From positions 124,001 to 188,000 of the forward strand of contig NZ_BPIG01000001.1 in the NCBI RefSeq assembly GCF_026003995.1: a stretch of 64,000 nt of DNA, given 5' to 3'. The translations under genes and the position numbers were made by a program. Under the pieces are notes generated by a model. It was not told the DNA's origin, did no database searches, and saw only the letters and a program-made list of their open reading frames with translations. The first letter of the stretch is position 1. Each line of letters opens with the position of its first letter. This stretch comes from Tepidiforma sp. (lineage in GTDB: Bacteria; Chloroflexota; Dehalococcoidia; Tepidiformales; Tepidiformaceae). Shown piece after piece: positions 27,396 through 35,872 of this stretch.

Positions 27396-28031
27396 ATGCG
27401 CGCATCCTACGCCGGCGCCCGCGAACGGTGCCACACCGCCGCCGGCCTCCAGCGCTCCGCCGCGGCCTGCCGCGCCTGCCCGGAGATGGTGCCCGGCTCT
27501 GCCGTGCTCGACCTTCCGCCCGGGCCGCGTCCGCTCCTGTTCGTCGGCGAAGCGCCGGGCCGGCTCGGCGCGGCCCGCACCGGCGTGCCGTTCTCCGGCG
27601 ACGCGGCCGGGGCCCGCTTCGAACGGCTCCTCGCCGAAGCCGGGCTCTCGCGGGCTGACGCCGCCGTCACCAACGCCGTCCTCTGCCTCCCGCTCGATGA
27701 CCTCGGCCGGAACCGACGCCCGCGGCCGACCGAGGTCCGCGCCTGCGCCGGCTACCTGAGGGCCGTCGTCGAGCTGGCCCGGCCGCGCCTCGTCGTCCCG
27801 CTCGGGGCGGTGGCGCTCGCCGCGCTGGCGGCTATCGAGCCCCACGGTCTCGCCCTCGCCCGCGATGCCGGCCGGCCCGTGCCGTGGGGCGGCCGCTGGC
27901 TCATGCCGCTCTACCATCCCTCTCCGCGCGCTGCCATCCGCCGCCCGCTCCCGCAGCAGGTCGAGGACTGGCGCCGGCTCGGCGCCTTCGCAGCGCGGCT
28001 GCCGGCATCGAAAATTCCCGTTGACGCGTGA
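27396..28031 (+). CDS. Uracil-DNA glycosylase, 4Fe-4S type (family 4/5-like)
   Basis: 211 residues. CRACPEM near residue 25 and later [10 protein letters not shown] and EVRACAGYL give the four cysteines of the [4Fe-4S] cluster in thermophilic UDG families 4 and 5. Motif A is [25 protein letters not shown] as in family 4, followed by an RTG...GDAAG stretch like family 5. The C-terminal motif is YHPSPRAAI. The enzyme removes uracil from deaminated DNA. Leaderless start; no other repair gene is close by. Confidence 0.8.
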   Translation: MRASYAGARERCHTAAGLQRSAAACRACPEMVPGSAVLDLPPGPRPLLFVGEAPGRLGAARTGVPFSGDAAGARFERLLAEAGLSRADAAVTNAVLCLPLDDLGRNRRPRPTEVRACAGYLRAVVELARPRLVVPLGAVALAALAAIEPHGLALARDAGRPVPWGGRWLMPLYHPSPRAAIRRPLPQQVEDWRRLGAFAARLPASKIPVDA

Positions 28032-28045
28032 GGCATCGAAAAATT
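28005..28045 (+). repeat. Direct repeat GCATCGAAAA..TT at the arsM promoter, candidate operator
   Basis: GCATCGAAAATT at 28005-28016 recurs as GCATCGAAAAATT at 28033-28045, 28 bp apart, one copy upstream of the -35 and one between -35 and -10. Sites placed this way are typical of repressor control; an ArsR-type regulator would be the natural candidate but none is in the window. Confidence 0.45.
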
Positions 28046-28050
28046 ACGAT
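28021..28050 (+). promoter_or_regulatory. Promoter of arsM
   Basis: TTGACG (28021-28026) and TACGAT (28045-28050) with an 18-bp spacer, overlapping the end of the UDG gene. This is the only near-consensus TTGACx -35 in the window. Confidence 0.6.
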
Positions 28051-28077
28051 GTCACACACCCCCGAGGAGGCCCTCCG

Positions 28078-28926
28078 ATGCCCGAACCGAACCCCGACGC
28101 CATCCGCGACGAAGTTGCCCGTGCCTACGCCAGCCGGGTCCGGCCCGTCCTCGAACGCGCCGAGACGGTCGAACTCCTGCCCCTCGCCGCCAGCGCGAGC
28201 TGCTGCGAACCCGCCGCTCCCGCCGCCGATTCCTGCTGCGGCAGCGAACCCGCAGCCGACGAGGTCGTCATCACCCGCATCGCCGAGCTCTACCGCGATG
28301 CCGATATCGCCGACCTGCCGACGACGGTGACGGACGTCGCCTTCGGCTGCGGCAACCCGACCGCCATCGCCGCCCTCGAGCCCGGGCAGGTCGTGCTCGA
28401 CCTCGGTTCCGGCGGCGGCATCGACTGCTTCCTCGCCGCGAAGATGGTCGGCCCCTCCGGCCGCGTCATCGGCGTCGACATGACCCCGGAGATGGTCCGC
28501 CTCGCCCGCAAGAACGCCGAGAAGGTTGGCGCACCGAACGTCGAATTCCGACTCGGCGAAATCGAGCACCTGCCCGTCGCCGACGCCTCGGTCGACGTCA
28601 TCATCTCGAACTGCGTCATCAACCTCTCGCCCGACAAGGCGCAGGTCTTCCGCGAAGCTTTCCGCGTCCTGAAGCCCGGCGGCCGCCTGCAGGTCTCCGA
28701 CATCGTCTGGACGCGCCCCGTCCCGGACGACGTCCGCGGCGACATGGAGAAGTGGGCCGGCTGCATCGCCGGCGCCCTCCTCGAGTCGGAGTACCTGGAC
28801 CATATCCGCGCCGCCGGCTTCGTCGACGTCCGGTCCGACGCCTCGGAGTATCCCGGCGGGCGCGGCCTCGCCTCCGCGGCCGTCACCGCGCGGAGGCCGG
28901 CGGGCGCTGAGGCCCGCTGCTGCTAG
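28078..28926 (+). CDS. arsM: Arsenite S-adenosylmethionine methyltransferase ArsM
   Basis: 282 residues. A class I methyltransferase fold: [19 protein letters not shown] (motif I) near 105, [29 protein letters not shown], and [10 protein letters not shown]. The three cysteines that bind arsenite in ArsM are seen in AFGCGNP (about residue 91), SNCVINL (about 179) and WAGCIAG (about 229). The N-terminus has CC pairs (SCCEP, SCCGS) and the C-terminus ends in CC, further thiol sites found in bacterial ArsM. Converts As(III) to methylated, volatile forms. GAGGAGG precedes the ATG. Confidence 0.93.
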   Translation: MPEPNPDAIRDEVARAYASRVRPVLERAETVELLPLAASASCCEPAAPAADSCCGSEPAADEVVITRIAELYRDADIADLPTTVTDVAFGCGNPTAIAALEPGQVVLDLGSGGGIDCFLAAKMVGPSGRVIGVDMTPEMVRLARKNAEKVGAPNVEFRLGEIEHLPVADASVDVIISNCVINLSPDKAQVFREAFRVLKPGGRLQVSDIVWTRPVPDDVRGDMEKWAGCIAGALLESEYLDHIRAAGFVDVRSDASEYPGGRGLASAAVTARRPAGAEARCC

Positions 28927-28953
28927 CGTTCCGGCTGGTCCTCGAATCGAAAG

Positions 28954-28979
28954 GGGGGTGCGCCGCGCGGCGCACCCCC
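28954..28979. terminator. Perfect palindromic terminator between arsM and a CoA transferase gene
   Basis: A perfect 26-bp palindrome GGGGGTGCGCCGC / GCGGCGCACCCCC with no spacer between its arms. Located just after arsM (+) and before the end of the convergent gene (-). Few T residues follow. Confidence 0.6.
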
Positions 28980-29009
28980 TGCTGCAGCTGTCCCGGGCGC
29001 AGAACCGCG

Positions 29010-30197
29010 TCAGCCCACGACGCCGCGGCTGCGCAGGTCGGCGATCTGGTCCGCCGTGTAGCCCAGCCCGCCGAGGATTTCGTCCGTGTGCTGGCCGATG
29101 AGCGGCGCCGTCGTCCGCGGCTGGCCCGGCGTGTCGCTCAGCTTCGGCGCCACGCCGATCTGCTTCACCTTCCCGACCGGCGAATCGAGCTCCACGACCA
29201 TCCCGCGCGCGAGGTTGTGCTCGTTCGTCACCACGTTCTCCATCTCGAGCACCGGCGCGGCGCAGATGTCGTCCTGCGACATGATGGCCATCCACTCGTC
29301 CGCCGTCTTCGTTGCGAAGATCCCGGCGAACCGTTCGATCATCTCCGGCCACCGGGCCTGGTCGAACTGGTGCGGGAGGAGGTCTTCGGTGCCGAGCACC
29401 CGGCAGAGGTTCGCCCAGAAGTGCGGTTCGATGCTCCCGATGGAGAACCACCGGCCGTCGCTGCATTTGTAGGTGTTGTAGAACGGCGCTGCGCCGTTGA
29501 GCAGGTACTCGCCCGGCCGGATCGGCTGGCCCGTCGAGAAGTACTGGCTGAACGCGCTCGTCATCAGCGAGAGCACGCCGTCGCTCATGCCGACGTCGAT
29601 GTTCTGGCCGCGGCCCGTCTTCTCCCGGGCGATGATGGCGAGGCAGATGGCGAAGGCGGCAGTCAGCCCGCCGCCGGCGAAGTCCGCCAGCAGGTTCACC
29701 GGGATGGCCGGCGGCTGCCCGGGCCGCCCTGTCACACCCAGCGCCCCGCCGATGGCGATGTAGTTGATGTCGTGGCCGACGAGGTTCGCGTACGGCCCGG
29801 TCTGGCCGAAGCCCGAAATCGAGCAGCAGATGATCCGCGGATTGATCTGCGCGAGCGTGTCGTAATCCACGCCGAGCCGCTTCACGACGCCCGGCCGGAA
29901 GCCTTCGATGACGACGTCGGCGCCTTCCACCATCCGGTAGAAGATCTTCCGCGCCTCCTCCTCCTTCAGGTTCAGCGCGATCGACTTCTTGCCGCGGCCG
30001 AGCGCGTTGTAGGCGGCCGCGCGCTCGGCGGCTTCGCTCCGCCGGAGCCCGGTCGAGCCGAGCTTCGCCGATGCGCCGGGCACGGCTTCGACGAGCGTCA
30101 CGTCCGCGCCGAAATCGGCCAGCAGCATCGAGCAGTGGGGGCCCGGCGCCAGCCGGGAGAGGTCGAGCACCTTGATGCCGTCGAGTGCCATCACCAT
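29010..30197 (-). CDS. CaiB/BaiF (family III) CoA transferase
   Basis: 395 residues. LDGIKVLDLSRLAPGPHCSM at the start, YNALGRGKKSIALNLKEEE, FRPGVVKRLGVDYDTL and GHDINYIAIGGALG are family III CoA-transferase landmarks; the catalytic aspartate should be in IDVGMSDGVL. The enzyme moves CoA between carboxylic acids (fatty, aromatic or bile-acid-like). The ATG at 30197 is preceded by AGGAGA; a longer frame to 30278 is not conserved-looking. The next gene, on the opposite strand, is an SDR, and several acyl-CoA-type genes nearby suggest acid catabolism. Confidence 0.9.
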   Translation of the reverse strand: MVMALDGIKVLDLSRLAPGPHCSMLLADFGADVTLVEAVPGASAKLGSTGLRRSEAAERAAAYNALGRGKKSIALNLKEEEARKIFYRMVEGADVVIEGFRPGVVKRLGVDYDTLAQINPRIICCSISGFGQTGPYANLVGHDINYIAIGGALGVTGRPGQPPAIPVNLLADFAGGGLTAAFAICLAIIAREKTGRGQNIDVGMSDGVLSLMTSAFSQYFSTGQPIRPGEYLLNGAAPFYNTYKCSDGRWFSIGSIEPHFWANLCRVLGTEDLLPHQFDQARWPEMIERFAGIFATKTADEWMAIMSQDDICAAPVLEMENVVTNEHNLARGMVVELDSPVGKVKQIGVAPKLSDTPGQPRTTAPLIGQHTDEILGGLGYTADQIADLRSRGVVG

Positions 30198-30337
30198 GGG
30201 GGAAACGTCTCCTGCAGGGGCGAGTTCTGTGCCGGTAGCATGCTGGCGCCCGCCCGGCCGCGCAACCGCGGCTTGCATCGCCCGGCCCGGCGCGGTAGAC
30301 CTCTCGGCACACCAGCCGCCCCCATGAGGAGTCCCCG

Positions 30338-31117
30338 ATGCCCCGTCTCAGCCAGCTCAGCCGCTCCGTCGCAGGCAAGGTCGCGCTCGTCACCGGCGCG
30401 GGCAGCGGCATGGGCCGCGCCACCGCCATCCTCTTCGCCGACGAAGGCGCCAAGGTCGCCGCCGTCGACGTCAACGCCGGCCCCGTCGAAGCCGTGGCGG
30501 CCGAGATCCGCGCCGCCGGCGGCACCGCCCGCGCATGGGCCTGCGACGTCGCCGACCGCGCCGCGGTCAACCGCCTCATCGAGGAGGTCGCGGCGGAGTT
30601 CGGCGGCCTCGACATCCTCGTGAACAACGCCGGCATCTCGGCAGCGCTCCCCCTCGAAGCCGAGACCTACGACGAGACGTGGGCCCGCACCCTCGCCGTC
30701 GACCTCACCGCGCTCACCTACACCATCCGCGCCGCCCTCCCCCACCTCCGCAAGTCCGAGAGCCCGCGCATCATCAACATCGCCTCGACGGAAGGCCTCG
30801 GCGCCACGCCGGGGCACAGCGCCTACACCGCGGCGAAGCACGGCGTCGTCGGCCTCACCCGCTCCCTCGCGCTCGAATTCGGCCGGGAGGGCATCACCGT
30901 CAACTGCATCTGCCCCGGACCGATCCGCACCGGCATGACGGAAGCGATCCCCGAGGAGGCGAAAGAGAAATACGCCCGCCAGCGGACGGCGCTGCGCCGC
31001 TACGGCCTGCCGGAGGAAGTCGCCCACCTCACGCTGTCGCTGGCGATGCCGGCCGCCTCCTTCGTCACCGGCGTTGCCCTCCCGGTCGACGGCGGCCTCA
31101 CCATCCGCCGCGCCTGA
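30338..31117 (+). CDS. SDR family oxidoreductase
   Basis: 259 residues. TGAGSGMGRATA near residue 19, NNAGISAA near 97, NIAS in the catalytic serine region and YTAAKHG near 168, then the C-terminal DGGLTIR. GAGGAG precedes the ATG. Probably a 3-hydroxyacyl-type dehydrogenase, but substrate is not determinable. Confidence 0.9.
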   Translation: MPRLSQLSRSVAGKVALVTGAGSGMGRATAILFADEGAKVAAVDVNAGPVEAVAAEIRAAGGTARAWACDVADRAAVNRLIEEVAAEFGGLDILVNNAGISAALPLEAETYDETWARTLAVDLTALTYTIRAALPHLRKSESPRIINIASTEGLGATPGHSAYTAAKHGVVGLTRSLALEFGREGITVNCICPGPIRTGMTEAIPEEAKEKYARQRTALRRYGLPEEVAHLTLSLAMPAASFVTGVALPVDGGLTIRRA

Positions 31118-31152
31118 ACGGCTGATGTCACGCGCCTCAGCCTCCGCGCGGG

Positions 31153-31158
31153 TATGAT
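31153..31158 (+). promoter_or_regulatory. -10 box (TATGAT), leaderless start of CYTH-CHAD gene
   Basis: TATGAT ends 6 nt before the GTG at 31165; no ribosome binding site. Confidence 0.45.
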
Positions 31159-31164
31159 GAGCCG

Positions 31165-32781
31165 GTGACGTCCCCGGCCCTCGAAGTCGAATGGCAGTTC
31201 GCCGCCCTCGATACGCGGCCCGTCGGCCGCTGGCTGCAGTCCAGCGCGCCGCCCGGCTACGCGGTCGAGCCGCTCGCAACCCAGTCGCTCGATGACACCT
31301 ACCTCGATACGCCGGACTGGCGCATCCACCGCGCCGGCTACACCTGCCGCGTCCGGGCGAAGGCCGACGGCGCCGAGCTGACGCTGAAATCCATGGCCGA
31401 ACCGCAGGAAGGCATCCGCAGCCGCCGCGAGATCACGGCCCCGCTGCCCGGCCCGGAGGCTGACCCCCGCTCCGCCCCCGGCGAAGCGGGCGCCGCCCTC
31501 CGCGCCCTCTGCGGCCGCGAGCCGCTCGAACCCCTCTTCCGCCTCCTCACCACCCGCCAGCGCTTCCGCCTCGCCGACGGCGAGGGCCCGCTCGGCGAAA
31601 TCGCCCTCGACGATACCGCCATCCCCGTCGCCGGCGACGAACCCGTCCGCCTCGCCCGCGTCGAAGTCGAAGTCGATGCCGCTGCGCTCGACCGTGCCCG
31701 GCCGTTCGTCGATGCCCTCGCCGCTGCCTGCAGCCTCGGCCCGGCCGGCACCTCCAAGTTCGAAGCCGCGCTCATCGCCACCGGCCGCCGCCCGCCGGAG
31801 CCGCCCTCCTTCGGCCCAGAGGCCGTCGACCCTGCGATGACCGCCGGGCAGGTCGCCTACGCCGTGCTCCGGAAGCAGTTCCGCGTCTTCCTCCTGAACG
31901 AGCCCGGCACCCGCCTCGGCGAGGACATCGAAGCCCTCCACGACATGCGCGTCGCGACCCGCCGGCTGCGCGCCGCGATGGCCACCTTCCGCCCCTTCCT
32001 CACCCCGCGCATGCTCGCCTTCCGCGACGAGTTCGGGCTCGTTGCCCGCGCGCTCGGCGAAGTCCGCGACCTCGATGTCCAGCTCGAACGGATGGACGAG
32101 TGGCGGGCCGAATTCCCGCCCGAGCGCGCCCACCTCCTCGACGGCATCGAACGCCTCCTCCGCAAGCGTCGCGAGGCCGCCCGCCGCCGCATGCTGCAGG
32201 TCCTCGATTCCCGCCGCTACGAGCGGCTCTGCGCCCGCTTCGCGACAGCCCTCCGCTCCGGCCCGCCCCGCTCCTTCGCCCCCGGCCGCACGCCCGTCCT
32301 CGCCGTCGCGCCCGACCTCGTCGAGCGCCGCTACCGGAAGGTGCGCAAGCTCGGCGACCGCATCAAAAAGTCGTCGCCGCCCGAGGCCTACCACCTCCTC
32401 CGCATCGAAGCGAAGAAGCTCCGCTACGCGCTCGAGTTCGTCGGCAACGGCATCTACGGCAAGCCGGCGCTCGAATTCAGCGCCCGCGTGACGGCGCTCC
32501 AGGACCTGCTGGGGCTCCACCAGGACGCCTACGTCGCCATCGACATGCTCGAAGAGCTGGCCGCCAGCTCCGGCCGCCGTCTCGAGCCGGCGACGCTGAT
32601 GGCCATGGGGATGCTCGCCGAGCGCTACCGCGCCCACGCCGAGGAGCTCCGGGCGAAGTTCCCGCAGGTCTACCGCCAGCTGGCCGGCCCCGAATGGAAG
32701 AAGCTCCTCCGCCTCATGGAGGCCCAGCGCCCGCTCGAGCCCGCCCCTGCCCGCGCGCGCGCCGCGGGCGATCGCTCCTAG
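31165..32781 (+). CDS. CYTH and CHAD domain protein
   Basis: 538 residues. Residues 1-205 have the CYTH (triphosphate tunnel) pattern, including TYLDTPDWRIHRAG and RVRAKADGAELTLKS, but the opening EVEWQ departs from the ExExK signature of catalytic CYTH proteins. From about 225, CHAD helices appear with the conserved histidine motif LHDMRVATRRLRAAM and LLRIEAKKLRYALEFVG. CHAD binds inorganic polyphosphate, and CYTH-CHAD fusions are usually polyphosphate-associated. A short Ala/Arg tail ends the protein. No ppk or pho gene is near. Confidence 0.9.
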   Translation: MTSPALEVEWQFAALDTRPVGRWLQSSAPPGYAVEPLATQSLDDTYLDTPDWRIHRAGYTCRVRAKADGAELTLKSMAEPQEGIRSRREITAPLPGPEADPRSAPGEAGAALRALCGREPLEPLFRLLTTRQRFRLADGEGPLGEIALDDTAIPVAGDEPVRLARVEVEVDAAALDRARPFVDALAAACSLGPAGTSKFEAALIATGRRPPEPPSFGPEAVDPAMTAGQVAYAVLRKQFRVFLLNEPGTRLGEDIEALHDMRVATRRLRAAMATFRPFLTPRMLAFRDEFGLVARALGEVRDLDVQLERMDEWRAEFPPERAHLLDGIERLLRKRREAARRRMLQVLDSRRYERLCARFATALRSGPPRSFAPGRTPVLAVAPDLVERRYRKVRKLGDRIKKSSPPEAYHLLRIEAKKLRYALEFVGNGIYGKPALEFSARVTALQDLLGLHQDAYVAIDMLEELAASSGRRLEPATLMAMGMLAERYRAHAEELRAKFPQVYRQLAGPEWKKLLRLMEAQRPLEPAPARARAAGDRS

Positions 32782-32886
32782 CCGGCCGAGCCGGTATCCT
32801 TCCCACCCGGGCATCCGAACCCACCCCGGCCGGGGCGGCCCCGCCCGGGCGGAAATCGGAAATCGCGTCACCCGGGAATTCGCCAC

Positions 32887-33774
<888 letters not shown>

Positions 33775-33803
33775 CGCCGCGCCGCTCTCCGCAGCCTCGA
33801 CCG

Positions 33804-33829
33804 ACGGGCCCGGCAACCGCCGGGTCCGT
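33804..33829 (+). terminator. Hairpin terminator after sucD
   Basis: An 11-bp stem with one G-T pair, ACGGGCCCGGC / GCCGGGTCCGT, with a 4-nt loop and GTTCG following. It starts 29 nt after the sucD stop. Confidence 0.55.
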
Positions 33830-33950
33830 TCGCGCTCTCGCCCGGGCTTCTGTTCCAATCCTGTTACGTTTTGCCCCGGGAACGCCGCAGGGTGCCCCTG
33901 CGCGCCCGGCGATTCGCTAGCATCAGGGCACCCCGTCCGGAGGTGCCGCC

Positions 33951-34337
33951 ATGGCAGCAATCGAAAGCTCCGCCCCGCGCATCGTCGATTCGCTCCTCGG
34001 GGCGGTCCGCCAGCTCGAAACGGTCCGCGACTCCCGCGCCGTCCGCGCCGCCCTCCGCGACTGCGCGCTCGCCATCGAATTCCGGCTCGATACCCTCGCC
34101 CGCGAGCTCCAGCCCGGCCCGGGCGGCCTCGACCCCTCTCTGCTGCCTGCCGGCCGCGCCGTCGATGCTGCCCTGCGCGGCGTCCTCCTCGAGGCGTGGG
34201 CGCTGCTCCGCGCCGGCGACCCCGCGCTCTCCGACCGCGAGCGCATCGCCGCCTTCGCCCGCTCCGTGGCCCGCGCCGCGCGGCAGGAAGCGGAATTCGC
34301 CTTCGCCCAGCTCTCGCTGCCCGAGGCGCTCGACTAG
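33951..34337 (+). CDS. Conserved-looking helical protein of unknown function
   Basis: 128 residues, almost wholly helical and rich in Arg, Ala, Leu (for example ESSAPRIVDSLLGAVRQLET and RERIAAFARSVARAARQE). Cytosolic, no cysteine cluster apart from one Cys in LRDCALAIEF. GGAGG precedes the ATG at normal spacing, so it is probably translated. The stop TAG overlaps the stop of the convergent VOC gene (CTAG). A TAGCAT box near 33919 may be its promoter. Family unknown. Confidence 0.6.
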   Translation: MAAIESSAPRIVDSLLGAVRQLETVRDSRAVRAALRDCALAIEFRLDTLARELQPGPGGLDPSLLPAGRAVDAALRGVLLEAWALLRAGDPALSDRERIAAFARSVARAARQEAEFAFAQLSLPEALD

Positions 34338-34732
34338 CCCGCCGGCTGCGACTGCCAGAAGGTCAGCCAGTTCCCCGCCGGGTCTTCGACCGTGAACTCG
34401 CTCTGTCCCCACGGCCGCGGCGCGATGGGGTCGACCACCCGCACCCCCGCGGCCTGCACGCGCTCCCACAGCGCCGCGAGGTTCTCCGCCTCGATGTAGT
34501 AGGCCGCGGGCCCGGCCGTCCCCAGCCGCTCCCGGATCGCCCGGTTGTAGCCGTCGCTGTAGAACTCCGCGGCCGATTCCAGCATGAGGTTCGCATCGCC
34601 GAAGGTCACCGAGACGTTCCCCTCGGCCGGTTCGCCGCGGCGCACCGCGAACCCGAGGACATCGACATAGAACCGAACGGCCCCTTCGAGGTCGGCGAAC
34701 CTCAGCGAGGGAATGACACCCCATCCCGGCAT
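34334..34732 (-). CDS. VOC family (glyoxalase/bleomycin resistance-like) protein
   Basis: 132 residues, single VOC domain of beta-alpha-beta-beta-beta repeats. WGVIPSLRFADLEGAVRFY and LGFAVRRGEPAEGNVSVTFG are the first half; AAYYIEAENLAALWERVQAAG and PWGQSEFTVEDPAGNWLTF the second, with the EFTVEDPAGN tail. Metal-binding positions are not all clear, so it may be a lyase, dioxygenase relative or binding protein. GAGG precedes the ATG. Confidence 0.85.
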   Translation of the reverse strand: MPGWGVIPSLRFADLEGAVRFYVDVLGFAVRRGEPAEGNVSVTFGDANLMLESAAEFYSDGYNRAIRERLGTAGPAAYYIEAENLAALWERVQAAGVRVVDPIAPRPWGQSEFTVEDPAGNWLTFWQSQPAG

Positions 34733-34791
34733 GGCAGCCTCCGCGCCGCGAACGTGCGGCAGCTCAGCCTACCACACGGAATGCGCCAGCC

Positions 34792-35586
34792 TCAGGGCGC
34801 GGCCGGCATCCGCCAGGAGCCGCCCGCCGGCCCCGCGATCGCCACCCAGTACGCCCGGCCGGGCTCCAGCGTCGCCAGCGTGTTCGCGCCCGGGACCCCG
34901 GCCCCGCCGGGGAAGTAGGCGAGCCACGTCTGCGCGGCCGCATCCCAGCCGTAGATGGCGGTCACCTGCGCGCCCTGCACGCCCTGCAGCGCCTGCGCGG
35001 CGGGCGTCGAGGGCCCGCTCCACGTCACCAGCGTCCAGCGGAACTGCAGCGGGACGGTGACCGACGTGTCCCGGCCCGCTTCGGCCACCCAGCCGACCTG
35101 CCCTCCGCCGTCGCCCGGTGCCAGCACGAGCACCCGCAGCGGCCCGGGGATGCTCTGCGAAATCCGCACCCACGCCTGGCACTCGTCCGTCACGCCGTCG
35201 CGCAGCGGCGGGAAGCTCCGCACAGGACTGCCGGCCGTCGCGTTGACTGCCGTCGAGAACGTCCGCACGCCGAGCGCCTGCCGGCCCGGCGCCAGGCCGC
35301 CGGAGCTCGTCTCGATGATGATCCCCTCGCCCGCTTCGATGATGAAGTCGACCGGCATATCGATGACGGGGTGGAGGCTCACGGCCCCAGCCGGCGGCTG
35401 GCAGAAGCCGTCCCGGTCGAGCGCGTGGAAGACGACGTAGACGAACTGGCTGCCGTCGAGCTGCGGCTCGATGACCATGGTCACGGGACCGCCCTCGGCC
35501 GAGGCGCGGGTCCCGGGGCCCGCCCAGGGAGCGGCCGCAGCGGCCGGCAGCAGCACGAATACCAGGAGAAGGAACACGCGGCGCAT
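34792..35586 (-). CDS. Secreted protein of unknown function
   Basis: 264 residues with a clear signal peptide (RRVFLLLVFVLLPAAAAAPW). The mature part is beta-rich with a Ser/Thr/Gly composition and ends with a domain of about 65 residues containing WTLVTWSG, IYGWDAAAQTWLAYFPGG and LATLEPGRAYWVAI. That Trp/Tyr-rich arrangement looks like a repeat found singly or in tandem in surface or secreted proteins; here there is one copy. Two cysteines (CQPP and ECQAW) could form a disulfide. Not recognised otherwise. TAGACT at 35593-35598 lies 6 nt before the ATG, a leaderless start. Confidence 0.65.
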   Translation of the reverse strand: MRRVFLLLVFVLLPAAAAAPWAGPGTRASAEGGPVTMVIEPQLDGSQFVYVVFHALDRDGFCQPPAGAVSLHPVIDMPVDFIIEAGEGIIIETSSGGLAPGRQALGVRTFSTAVNATAGSPVRSFPPLRDGVTDECQAWVRISQSIPGPLRVLVLAPGDGGGQVGWVAEAGRDTSVTVPLQFRWTLVTWSGPSTPAAQALQGVQGAQVTAIYGWDAAAQTWLAYFPGGAGVPGANTLATLEPGRAYWVAIAGPAGGSWRMPAAP

Positions 35587-35592
35587 GGCCAG

Positions 35593-35598
35593 AGTCTA
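35593..35598 (-). promoter_or_regulatory. -10 box (TAGACT), leaderless start of secreted protein gene
   Basis: On the minus strand TAGACT-ctggcc-ATG: 6 nt between the box and the start at 35586. Confidence 0.45.
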
Positions 35599-35657
35599 CC
35601 CCGGCCCGCCGTTTCAGGCCCTGTCCGCTCCGCCCGCATCACCGCCAACATCGCAAC

Positions 35658-35687
35658 GAAAAACGCCGGTCCCAAGGGAGCCGGCGT
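35658..35687 (-). terminator. Intrinsic terminator of tRNA-Val
   Basis: On the minus strand, a 7-bp stem ACGCCGG / CCGGCGT with a nested TCCC/GGGA loop is followed by GTTTTTCG, the only clear U-tract terminator seen in the window. It lies 17 nt after the tRNA-Val 3' end. Confidence 0.7.
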
Positions 35688-35703
35688 GGCGGTATGCGTG
35701 GGC

Positions 35704-35780
35704 TGGTGGGCGATACTGGATTCGAACCAGTGACCTCTGCGATGTCAACGCAGCGCTCTAACCATCTGAGCTAACCGCCC
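35704..35780 (-). tRNA. tRNA-Val (GAC anticodon)
   Basis: 77 nt including CCA. Acceptor GGGCGGT pairs with ATCGCCC (one G-T), D arm GCTCAGATGGTTAGAGC, anticodon arm CTGCG-TTGACAT-CGCAG, so anticodon GAC reads Val GTC/GTT. T arm GGTTCGAAT. Single gene with its own terminator. Confidence 0.95.
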
Positions 35781-35860
35781 ACGCTGCGCATAGCATACGC
35801 CCGCAGGCCGCAAGCCGCCACCCGGCCGGGCGCTCCCTCGCGCGTGACCGTGCCCGCCCC

Positions 35861-35866
35861 TACGCT
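35861..35866 (+). promoter_or_regulatory. -10 box (TACGCT), leaderless start of rlmD-like gene
   Basis: TACGCT ends 6 nt before the ATG at 35873, with GGGAAC between them. Confidence 0.4.
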
Positions 35867-35872
35867 GGGAAC

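Noticed and set aside
27901..30636. 911-codon minus-strand ORF through arsM and the CoA transferase
   Set aside because: Out of frame with the CoA transferase, covers the antisense of ArsM; not a protein family.
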